Source: Verrucomicrobia bacterium UBA673
Lineage (GTDB): Bacteria > Verrucomicrobiota > Verrucomicrobiia > Limisphaerales > UBA1096
Assembly (NCBI GenBank): GCA_002299785.1
Contig: DBNL01000181.1
Coordinates: forward strand, 1-23,315
Direction of reading: 5' to 3'
Length of the DNA stretch: 23,315 nt
A program made the position numbers and the translations under genes. Shown here one piece after another: positions 16,879-23,288 of the stretch. The notes beneath the pieces are model-generated. The model worked only from the letters and a program-made list of their open reading frames with translations, made no database searches and was not told where the DNA came from. How positions within the stretch are numbered: the first letter of the stretch is position 1; each line of letters opens with the position of its first letter.

Positions 16879-17414
16879 AACTCACAAACAAACTTGGCCA
16901 ATTGCTTGGGCTCGCCGCCCTGCTCTTGGCCGCCAGTTGCGAGGAGGAAAAACCCGCCTTGCCTCCGATTGCCCCAATATCCGCTTCGTCCGCCAAACCA
17001 GTGACAGGCGCAGCGCAGCCCCGGCTCGAGACGATCAAGCTCTACCTCGGCGCTGCCGAGTTGACCGTCGAAGTCGCCGACGAAAACCTCGAGCGTCAGG
17101 CCGGCATGATGCACCGGACGACGATGCCGAAGAACGAGGGCATGCTCTTCGTTTTCCCACGACCGCATCAGACCGGTTTTTGGATGAAAAACACCACCGT
17201 ACCGCTATCGATCGCCTATATCGATCGTGCCAGCCGCGTGATTGAGATTTACGACCTGCACCCCCTCAACACCCAGCCGGTCGAGTCGCGCTCGACCCGT
17301 GTACAGTACGCGCTCGAGGTCAACCAGGGCTGGTTCGCCAAAAACGGCATCCAGCCCGGCACGGTGATCGCCACAGAGCGCGGCTCGCTGGCTGTATCGG
17401 TTCGAGCCAAGTGA
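16875..17414 (+). CDS. DUF192 family lipoprotein
   Basis: A 179-residue protein. The leader MKLTNKLGQLLGLAALLLAA is followed by Cys22 in the lipobox LAASC, so it is probably lipid-anchored. The Glu/Pro/Ala-rich linker ends near residue 50. The DUF192 domain (about 55-170) shows its hallmark ERQAGMMHRTTMPKNEGMLFVF and later FWMKNTTVPLSIAYID. DUF192 proteins are small secreted or anchored beta-rich proteins of unsettled function. ATG 16875 overlaps the stop of the metallophosphatase gene as ATGA, which points to translational coupling and a shared operon, and perhaps a shared place at the cell surface. Confidence 0.9.
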   Translation: MKLTNKLGQLLGLAALLLAASCEEEKPALPPIAPISASSAKPVTGAAQPRLETIKLYLGAAELTVEVADENLERQAGMMHRTTMPKNEGMLFVFPRPHQTGFWMKNTTVPLSIAYIDRASRVIEIYDLHPLNTQPVESRSTRVQYALEVNQGWFAKNGIQPGTVIATERGSLAVSVRAK

Positions 17415-17424
17415 TCCACTGGCA

Positions 17425-17452
17425 TTGACTTTCGGGCGGTTTCAGGTAAATT
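17425..17452 (+). promoter_or_regulatory. Putative promoter of the UVR-motif gene, very short leader
   Basis: TTGACT (17425-17430), 16 bases, TAAATT (17447-17452), then nine bases to ATG 17462. The predicted leader is only two or three bases, so the transcript would be nearly leaderless. Confidence 0.5.
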
Positions 17453-17461
17453 AAGGCCCAG

Positions 17462-18241
17462 ATGATTGACGACATCACTAAAGTCCTCCAGAACTGGGAC
17501 TACCGCCTTGGCCGCGTTGACGCACGCCGAGTCAAGGGCGAGGATGGTGCGGACAAGCTGCAGTTGCGAATCGACCTCGGTTTGCTCCAGATGAACGCGC
17601 AGTGTCGCCCCGACGGCAAGCGGCCGTTCGGACACCCCACCCTACTTGACCACTTTGTGAACCGCCTTGAGGAGTTTCGCAAAAAACACGGCGGCGAGGA
17701 CAACAACTTCAGCATCAACCCCGACGAGTGCGCCAAGCTCCAGCAGGAGGCCATACAGTATCATCACCGTAGCATTTGCAACTTCGAGCTTGAGGACTTC
17801 GAAGCCGTCGAGCGCGACACAGAGCACATCCTTGAGTTGCTCGACTTCGTGCAGGACTTTGCGGCGCAGGATGATATCGGCCAAAGCTTCCAGCAGTTCC
17901 GCCCCCAGACGATCATGATGCAGGTTCGCGCCGTCGGAACAGAACTTCTCGCCGATGGAAACTACAAGGCAGCCATCGCTGAAATCATCGCTGCGATTGA
18001 GGAACTGAACCTGTTCTACACCGAGATGGGCCGCGAGGAACTGCTTGATAGCAGCATGGAGGTTCACTCCCTTGGCGAATGGCTCAAGGATGTCGAGAAA
18101 GAGGCCGCCGATAAATTGCCTATGACCAAGCGCGAGAAAATCGAGCATAAACTGGAAACTGCAATCGATCAGGAAGATTACGAGAGCGCTGCCAAGCTGC
18201 GCGACCAGCTCAAAAAACTCAGCGCCGAAAAGAAGGCCTAA
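17462..18241 (+). CDS. UvrB/UvrC-motif protein of unknown function
   Basis: A 259-residue soluble, acidic protein. The C-terminus (about 222-257) is a UVR motif: KREKIEHKLETAIDQEDYES followed by AAKLRDQLKKL, a helical hairpin that in UvrB, UvrC, McsA and ClpC mediates protein contacts. The rest is unrecognised: a beta-rich start (YRLGRVDARRVKGEDG), a conserved-looking LGLLQMNAQCRPDGKRPFG segment, and a long helical middle. There are no CXXC zinc pairs, so it is not a typical McsA. It has its own promoter with an almost absent leader. A role in a protein-protein or stress complex is inference only. Confidence 0.85.
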   Translation: MIDDITKVLQNWDYRLGRVDARRVKGEDGADKLQLRIDLGLLQMNAQCRPDGKRPFGHPTLLDHFVNRLEEFRKKHGGEDNNFSINPDECAKLQQEAIQYHHRSICNFELEDFEAVERDTEHILELLDFVQDFAAQDDIGQSFQQFRPQTIMMQVRAVGTELLADGNYKAAIAEIIAAIEELNLFYTEMGREELLDSSMEVHSLGEWLKDVEKEAADKLPMTKREKIEHKLETAIDQEDYESAAKLRDQLKKLSAEKKA

Positions 18242-18574
18242 TCCTCATGCATTGCCTGGAATGGCTGTCCCCAGCCGTCCGCAACATCCGGCCAAGCCGA
18301 AGCTACCAAGGAGCGACACCGGCAAAAAAACAATCTGCGTGCACCTTCAAAATCTGCGGATAAAAAACAGAGGGTTTTACAAACCGTAATGGACGCCAAT
18401 TCCTTGTGGGATTTCATCTCGCAAAAAAAATCCTGTTCATCCATGTTTAGTTTCAGTTTCTACAAATCCGCGGAATCTGTGTCTCTTTTCGCGCCCGTCC
18501 GCGTCCACTTGCAGTTGAAAAAACTTGCCCGCTAGTGAGCCTTCCCCGAAGCTTACCTCCACCTCTTAAGAATC
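18242..18574. other. 333-base intergenic region with degenerate repeat words
   Basis: No gene is supported here. ATGGCTG-TCCC-CAGCCGT (18261-18278) can form a seven-pair hairpin with one G-U but has no T-run, so it is only a possible terminator. From 18332 come related words: AATCTGCGTGCA (18332-18343), AATCTGCGGATAAAAAACAG (18351-18370), TCCTGTTCATCCATGTTTAG (18431-18450), AATCCGCGGAATCTGTGTCTC (18465-18485) and GTCCGCGTCCACTTGCAG (18497-18514). They resemble dispersed repeats of the 'atccgcgtaatctgcgg' style that I recall from several environmental phyla; family membership is not proven. Confidence 0.5.
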
Positions 18575-19036
18575 ATGAGCGCAGACGCAAGAATATTGGA
18601 ACTCGGGCTTGAACTCCCGCCCGCCCCGGCGCCGATGGGCGTTTACAAGCCGATCGTCATCACCAGCAATCTCGCCTACCTCTCCGGCCACGGCCCGGTG
18701 CAGTCCGACGGCACATTGATGACTGGCCGTGTCGGCGACGATCTCGACCTCGACTCCGGGTACCAGTCCGCCCGGCAGGTCGGCCTCACGATGCTCGCCA
18801 CGCTCCGGGCCAATCTCGGCAGCCTCGACCGCGTCCATCGCGTCATCAAGGTGCTCGGCATGGTCAACTGCACTCCCGACTTCCCCGACCACCCGAAGGT
18901 CATCAACGGCTGCAGCGAATTGTTCGCTCAGGTTTGGGGAGAGGAAAACGGCGTCGGCGCACGCAGCGCGGTCGGCATGGGATCATTGCCCGGCAACATC
19001 TCCACCGAGATCGAGGCCATCTTCGAGATCGACTAA
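18575..19036 (+). CDS. RidA/YjgF/UK114-family protein
   Basis: A 153-residue member of the RidA family of trimeric enamine/imine deaminases, which remove reactive 2-aminoacrylate-type intermediates released by PLP enzymes. The C-terminal signature GARSAVGMGSLPGNISTEIE contains Arg130, and Glu145 follows 15 residues later, the spacing of the catalytic Arg and Glu in active RidA. The longer N-terminus and PVQSDGTLMTGRVGDDLDLD place it in the YjgF-like-1 subgroup rather than with canonical RidA of about 128 residues. No strong ribosome site precedes ATG 18575. Six bases separate it from the PLP enzyme gene, a probable operon. Confidence 0.9.
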   Translation: MSADARILELGLELPPAPAPMGVYKPIVITSNLAYLSGHGPVQSDGTLMTGRVGDDLDLDSGYQSARQVGLTMLATLRANLGSLDRVHRVIKVLGMVNCTPDFPDHPKVINGCSELFAQVWGEENGVGARSAVGMGSLPGNISTEIEAIFEID

Positions 19037-19042
19037 ATCCGC

Positions 19043-20152
19043 ATGGCGGACGACTGGCACACGCTCGCCGACCCGGACGAAATACCCTCGCCCGCCATTC
19101 TCATTTACCCTGAGCGCATCGGCGAAAACATCCGCCGCATGATCACCGCGCTTGGCCAAGTGGATCGGCTGCGGCCCCACATCAAGACGCACAAGATGGC
19201 TGAGGTCGTGCTGCTGCAACTCAAGGCCGGCATCAGCAAGTTCAAGTGCGCCACCATAGCCGAGGCGGAGATGCTTGCTCAAGCAGGCGCAAAAGACGTG
19301 CTGCTGGCCAACCAGCCTGTCGGCCCCAATATCGACCGGCTGCTTGGCCTGGGCGGCTGGTTTCGCGACGTCCGTTTCTCAACCATCGCCGACGACGCCG
19401 AGGCGGTCGGCAATTTGGCCCAAGCCGCCCAAGCCGCCGGCGTCACCCTTCCCATCTGGCTCGACCTCGATGTCGGCATGGGCCGCACCGGCATCGCGCC
19501 CGGCCAAGCGGCGGCGACGCTGTACAAACTCATTGGCCAGTTGCCCGGTGTCGATCCAGCCGGGCTGCATCTTTACGACGGACACCTGCACGAGGGAGAA
19601 CCGGCCAAGCGCCTGGCCAAGTGGCAAAAGATTATGAAAGAGGTGCGCACGTTCCGGACCGGCCTAGAGGCCGATGGACTGCCGGTGCCGGGCGTGGTCG
19701 GCGGTGGCACGCCGACTTTTCCGTTTCACGCGCAACACACCGACCACGAGTGCAGCCCCGGCACAACATTGCTGTGGGACTTCGGCTATCGTGAAGCATT
19801 CCCCGATCTCAAATACGAAAATGCCGCCGTGCTCCTCACACGCGTCATCAGCAAACCGAGCATCGACTGCATCACACTCGACCTGGGCTACAAGGCGGTC
19901 GCGGCGGAGAACCCACATCCGCGCGTGCAGTTTATCGGCCTCAACGACGTCGAAACAGTCTTACACAGCGAGGAGCATCTCACGCTTCGCACGGCGGAGG
20001 CACGGAGATTCAATGTCGGCGACTGCCTCTACGGCATCCCGAGGCACATCTGCCCGACCATCGCGCTGTACGACCGGTCGCACGTGATCCGAGGCGGAAA
20101 ACTAACCGACCAATGGCAAGTCACCGCCCGAGCCCGCAAGCTCACTTTTTAA
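19043..20152 (+). CDS. D-threonine aldolase / D-serine dehydratase-like PLP enzyme
   Basis: A 369-residue fold-type III PLP enzyme (alanine-racemase-like barrel plus a D-serine dehydratase-like C-terminal domain). The PLP lysine is K48 in RPHIKTHK. DLDVGMGRTGI, LYDGHLH, VGGGTPTFPFH and SPGTTLLWDFGY follow the family order. His335 and Cys337 in GIPRHICPTIALYD match the zinc/metal site of the D-threonine aldolase/DSD1 family. Expected reaction: cleavage of a D-beta-hydroxy amino acid, or dehydration of D-serine-like substrates; sequence alone does not decide between them. It directly follows a RidA-like gene, which suits an enzyme that releases enamines. The gene carries one exact CTTGGCCAAG and several near copies. 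Confidence 0.9.
   Translation: MADDWHTLADPDEIPSPAILIYPERIGENIRRMITALGQVDRLRPHIKTHKMAEVVLLQLKAGISKFKCATIAEAEMLAQAGAKDVLLANQPVGPNIDRLLGLGGWFRDVRFSTIADDAEAVGNLAQAAQAAGVTLPIWLDLDVGMGRTGIAPGQAAATLYKLIGQLPGVDPAGLHLYDGHLHEGEPAKRLAKWQKIMKEVRTFRTGLEADGLPVPGVVGGGTPTFPFHAQHTDHECSPGTTLLWDFGYREAFPDLKYENAAVLLTRVISKPSIDCITLDLGYKAVAAENPHPRVQFIGLNDVETVLHSEEHLTLRTAEARRFNVGDCLYGIPRHICPTIALYDRSHVIRGGKLTDQWQVTARARKLTF
19149..19162. repeat. Palindrome CGCTTGGCCAAGTG inside the PLP-enzyme gene
   Basis: An exact CTTGGCCAAG at 19151-19160, read as Ala-Leu-Gly-Gln-Val. Further along the gene, CCTGGCCAAG (19612-19621) and GGCCAAGCG (19602-19610) are near copies. Confidence 0.6.
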
Positions 20153-20236
20153 CTCATCGATTGAATGGCATGCCTCACAACCAAATAGATATTGAATGTT
20201 CTCTCTCTCCCCGCAGCGATTGCAACACACCAACCC

Positions 20237-20250
20237 CGCTTGGCCAAGCG
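20237..20250. repeat. Perfect 14-base palindrome CGCTTGGCCAAGCG, intergenic
   Basis: A fully symmetric 14-mer in the 123-base gap between the PLP-enzyme gene and the YhdT-like gene, 25 bases upstream of ATG 20276. It is one of the two fully symmetric 14-mers of the family in the window. Confidence 0.8.
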
Positions 20251-20275
20251 CTGCCCGGATGAATCCTGAAAACCT

Positions 20276-20554
20276 ATGAGTGAATCCTCCAGAGCCGAGA
20301 CACGGAGCTTGCGCCAAAGCCGGCTCGAGTTGTGGCTTATCCTGCTGGCTTGGCTGGGGTGCGCGCTGTGGGTGATCGGCTACAGCGCTGCCAACGGCTA
20401 CAACCTAACGCCGGAAGCGGTATCGACTGTTCTGGGCTTTCCTGACTGGGTGTTTTGGGGCGTTGTGGCACCGTGGATGACCGCGAACGCCTTCACGTTT
20501 TGGTTCTGCCTCCGTGCCCTGAAAAATGACGAGGACGAGGAGGAAACGCGGTGA
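20276..20554 (+). CDS. YhdT/DUF997-like small membrane protein
   Basis: A 92-residue protein with two membrane helices (LELWLILLAWLGCALWVIGY, about 18-37, and WVFWGVVAPWMTANAFTFWF, about 58-77) and an acidic C-terminus (KNDEDEEETR). The layout and the gene order match the yhdT-panF pair of E. coli, in which a small DUF997 membrane protein precedes the sodium symporter; the family call rests on that and not on a firm motif. Its stop overlaps the symporter start as GTGA. A role as a small partner of the symporter is inference. Confidence 0.78.
   Translation: MSESSRAETRSLRQSRLELWLILLAWLGCALWVIGYSAANGYNLTPEAVSTVLGFPDWVFWGVVAPWMTANAFTFWFCLRALKNDEDEEETR
20538..20543 (+). promoter_or_regulatory. 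Shine-Dalgarno AGGAGG for the symporter GTG start
   Basis: AGGAGG inside the end of the YhdT-like gene, seven bases before GTG 20551. It supports the GTG start and coupled translation. Confidence 0.7.
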
Positions 20555-22404
20555 ACGAGACCACCGCCAACTCGGCCCTCGTCACTTTTGCGATCTATCT
20601 GCTCGGCGTGTTTGTCCTCGCCTGGCTTTCGAGCCGAGTGCGACGAAAAAAAGAGTTTGTCGGCGAATATTTTCTCGGCGGCCGCAGCCTTGGTCTGTGG
20701 GCGTTCGCACTGACCTTCGCGGCGACCAGTTCGTCCGGCGGAAGTTTTATGGGTTTCCCGTCGCTGGTTTACACACACGGCTGGGTGCTGGCGCTGTGGA
20801 TCGCCAGCTACATGCTGGTGCCGCTCGTCGGCATGGGGCTGCTCGGCAAGCGCGTGAACCGGCTGGCCCGCCAGTCAGGCGCGGTGACGATTCCTGACCT
20901 CATTAAGGCGCGTTTCCGCTCCGAGTCGGTCGGGATGATAGCCACGCTGCTGGTGCTCTTTTTTATGTTTTTCTATCTGCTCGCCCAGTTCAAAGCCGGC
21001 AGCAAAATTATGACCACACTGCTGCAGGACGTGGCCATTTATCAATCGGCCGTCAACGCCGTCGGCGGGGCGATCGACGGCCTGCCGTGGATTGCCAGTG
21101 CCGAACCGGACTACGTGCTGTGCCTATTGGTATTCGCTTTCTCGGTAATCGTATACACAGCGTTCGGCGGCTTCCGCGCGGTGGTGTGGACCGACGTGAT
21201 GCAGGGCATCGTCATGGGCGCAGGGGTGATCATTCTGCTATTCCTCACGCTTGGCCAAGTGGGAGGACTGACCAAGGCTACAGAGCAATTAAAAGAGATG
21301 ACGCCGCCCAAGACCGGCATCGGGATCGTCACGCTTGGCCAAGCCCAAAGCGACATGATCACACTGCCCAAGGGCGCTTGGCTGCGCCTGCCTGACGGCG
21401 GTATCGCTCGGCTGGCCGAGCAAGCCAGCTTGGCCAAGGGCGAAACCCAAACCGAAGCCAAGCTGCTAAAGATCACCACCCCGGCTGAAGTCGACCGAAT
21501 TGAACCAACAGATTTCGGCTTCACTGTTACCACCACATTCACGGCGAACGAGACCAAGGGCTACGGCAACGGACTTAAGGGCGTTTACGTCAGTGCGCCC
21601 GGACCGCATCCGGAGAGGGAAGACGGCTTCCTTAACATTTGGATTGCTATCAGCTTCTTTTTCTTCTGGGCATTCGGCTCCGCAGGTCAGCCGAGCAATA
21701 TGGTTCGCCTGATGGCGTTCAAGGGCACCAATGTCCTTCGTAACGCTATCCTCGCGGTGTCCGTTTATTACACGGTCATTTATCTGCTCTTAGTGGTGAT
21801 CTTTTGCTGCGCTCGCATCCTGCTGCCCGGCATGGAGGTGGACTCGGACCGCATCATGCCGGAACTCGCCGCCAAGGTCACCGGCGATGCCGGCGTGCCG
21901 TGGCTGGCCGGGTTGCTGCTCGCTGCACCATTCGCCGCCGTGATGTCCAGCGTGGACAGCTTTCTGCTGATGGTCTCGTCCGCCGTGGTGCGGGATATTT
22001 ACCAAAACCGTGTGAACCCCGACGCCAGCGAAAAAAGCCTGAAACGGCTCTCCTACCTCGTCACGGGGGTAGTGGGTATTTTGGCTATGTTAGCGGTGCT
22101 AAACCCGCCGCAATACCTTCAAAGCCTGATCATATTTGCCTCCAGTGGATTGGCGGGTTGTTTCCTGATGCCTATGCTGCTTGGCCTTTACTGGCCACAA
22201 ATTACCGCCAAGGGCGCCATCGCAGGGATGTTGGGTGGTTTGGGCTGCCATTTGTCACTGTATATTGCCGGCTACGTCATCAAGGGCAAATTTGAGGCCT
22301 TCAAGTTGCTTGAATTTGACCCCTTCATCTGGTCGTTGGTTGTGTCCGGTCTGCTCTGCTGGATCTGCTCTATTTACAAATCGAGCCCGAAAAAATACAC
22401 CTGA
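20551..22404 (+). CDS. PanF-like sodium:solute symporter (SSS family) with large extra loop
   Basis: A 617-residue polytopic membrane protein of the SSS family. The start MNETTANSALVTFAIYLLGV is followed by EYFLGGRSLGLWAFALTFAATSSSGGSF, a typical SSS TM1-TM2 region, and later by APFAAVMSSVDSFLLMVSSA, which holds a Ser-rich helix of the kind that binds Na+ in this family. E. coli PanF has about 480 residues; here about 120 more lie between residues 233 and 355, as a mostly hydrophilic segment between two membrane helices. Pantothenate is a guess from gene order with the YhdT-like partner; other solutes are equally possible. The extra loop holds three exact CTTGGCCAAG palindromes. Confidence 0.9.
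   Translation: MNETTANSALVTFAIYLLGVFVLAWLSSRVRRKKEFVGEYFLGGRSLGLWAFALTFAATSSSGGSFMGFPSLVYTHGWVLALWIASYMLVPLVGMGLLGKRVNRLARQSGAVTIPDLIKARFRSESVGMIATLLVLFFMFFYLLAQFKAGSKIMTTLLQDVAIYQSAVNAVGGAIDGLPWIASAEPDYVLCLLVFAFSVIVYTAFGGFRAVVWTDVMQGIVMGAGVIILLFLTLGQVGGLTKATEQLKEMTPPKTGIGIVTLGQAQSDMITLPKGAWLRLPDGGIARLAEQASLAKGETQTEAKLLKITTPAEVDRIEPTDFGFTVTTTFTANETKGYGNGLKGVYVSAPGPHPEREDGFLNIWIAISFFFFWAFGSAGQPSNMVRLMAFKGTNVLRNAILAVSVYYTVIYLLLVVIFCCARILLPGMEVDSDRIMPELAAKVTGDAGVPWLAGLLLAAPFAAVMSSVDSFLLMVSSAVVRDIYQNRVNPDASEKSLKRLSYLVTGVVGILAMLAVLNPPQYLQSLIIFASSGLAGCFLMPMLLGLYWPQITAKGAIAGMLGGLGCHLSLYIAGYVIKGKFEAFKLLEFDPFIWSLVVSGLLCWICSIYKSSPKKYT
21248..21438. repeat. Cluster of three CTTGGCCAAG palindromes in the symporter loop
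   Basis: Exact copies at 21250-21259, 21334-21343 and 21429-21438, with centre-to-centre steps of 84 and 95 bases. Two are read as Thr-Leu-Gly-Gln and one in another frame as Leu-Ala-Lys. The first two share CACGCTTGGCCAAG with preceding GTC or CTC bases, so they could be copies of one slightly longer unit. Confidence 0.7.
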
Positions 22405-22415
22405 AATAAGTTTGC

Positions 22416-22441
22416 TATGCTTACACTACAGTGAAAGCATA
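22416..22441. promoter_or_regulatory. 26-base inverted repeat upstream of pseudopilin copy 2
   Basis: TATGCTTACACT-AC-AGTGAAAGCATA has 11 of 12 matched pairs. No T-run follows immediately, so it may be an operator over the -35 region of the next gene or a poor terminator of the symporter gene. Confidence 0.5.
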
Positions 22442-22458
22442 AACTCTCTTGTTAAAAT
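22431..22458 (+). promoter_or_regulatory. Putative promoter of pseudopilin copy 2
   Basis: GTGAAA (22431-22436, four of six -35 bases), 16 bases, TAAAAT (22453-22458), and five bases to ATG 22464. The transcript would start at about the ATG itself. The -35 overlaps the right arm of the inverted repeat. Confidence 0.4.
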
Positions 22459-22463
22459 TTTTT

Positions 22464-23288
22464 ATGATAAAAAATAAAAAAAGTGGATTTACGCTGATTG
22501 AATTGTTGGTAGTTATTGCGATCATCGCAATCCTAGCTGGGATGCTCCTGCCCGCCTTGGCCAAGGCTAAGAGCAAAGCAACAGGCATCTCCTGCCTAAA
22601 CAATAGCAAGCAATTGATGCTGGCCTGGATCTCTTATTCCGGGGATTATGACGGTAACTTGGTGCACAACACCCATGGAGGCGAGGCGCAAAGCAACAGT
22701 CCCAACTCCAGATATGCCCAATGGATCATGGGTTGGCTGGACTGGGGACTGCGTCCTGACAACACCAACGTGCTACATGTCACCGATCCACGTTATGCCA
22801 AGTTGGCAGCATTTCAGGGAAACAGTAAAAACTTGGTTTCCTGCCCAGCAGACAAATTCGTTAGCCCCAGTCAGACAAAGAAAGGATGGTCCAAGCGAAT
22901 CCGAACCTTCTCGATGAACTCAAACATGGGAGATGGTAACAATAAGCTCTGGTATGGTGAGAGGAAACATCAAATTTACATCAAGGAGGGTGACATTACT
23001 GATCCCTCCAACAAATGGGTGGTGGTGGATGAGCATCCTGACAGCATGAACGACGGCTGCTTTTTTACCAACATGAATTCCACCAGCCCGAGTTACGTGG
23101 ATTTACCCGGCACAATGCACAACAACGCCTGCGGGTACGGGTTTGCCGATGGCCATTCCGAAATCAAGAAATGGAACTCCGAAATGAAGAGTGCAATAAA
23201 CTTCAGTCGTAGTTGGTCCCCTAGGGGTGCCGGAGCCAAAGCGGATTGGTTGTGGCATCAGGAACGTTCGGGGGCACCAAGAAGATAA
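22464..23288 (+). CDS. Pseudopilin-like protein with H-X9-DG motif (copy 2)
   Basis: A 274-residue protein. ATG 22464 gives the basic leader MIKNKKSG before the prepilin peptidase site G|FTLIELLVV; an upstream in-frame TTG (22449) is less likely. The hydrophobic helix and PALAKAKSKATG are almost identical to those of copy 1 at 7651, but the rest differs. Near the C-terminus HNNACGYGFADG is again an exact H-X9-DG. Middle motifs such as NSKQLMLAWISYSGDYDGNLV and VVDEHPDSMNDG are typical of the group. The gene is AT-richer than most of the window, starts with a poly-A-rich leader (ATGATAAAAAATAAAAAAAG), and has no ribosome site. The last 27 bases of the window hold no gene. Confidence 0.9.
   Translation: MIKNKKSGFTLIELLVVIAIIAILAGMLLPALAKAKSKATGISCLNNSKQLMLAWISYSGDYDGNLVHNTHGGEAQSNSPNSRYAQWIMGWLDWGLRPDNTNVLHVTDPRYAKLAAFQGNSKNLVSCPADKFVSPSQTKKGWSKRIRTFSMNSNMGDGNNKLWYGERKHQIYIKEGDITDPSNKWVVVDEHPDSMNDGCFFTNMNSTSPSYVDLPGTMHNNACGYGFADGHSEIKKWNSEMKSAINFSRSWSPRGAGAKADWLWHQERSGAPRR
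22554..22567. repeat. Perfect 14-base palindrome GCCTTGGCCAAGGC inside pseudopilin copy 2
   Basis: An exact CTTGGCCAAG at 22556-22565 with symmetric outer GC, encoding Leu-Ala-Lys after the hydrophobic helix. Copy 1 has only TTGGCCAA at the equivalent place (7750-7757), so protein conservation partly explains this one. Confidence 0.6.

Noticed and set aside
19246..19794. Plus-strand open frame of 182 codons overlapping the PLP-enzyme gene
   Set aside because: It is a frame-shifted shadow rich in Arg and Pro; the PLP enzyme has an intact fold and catalytic residues in its own frame.
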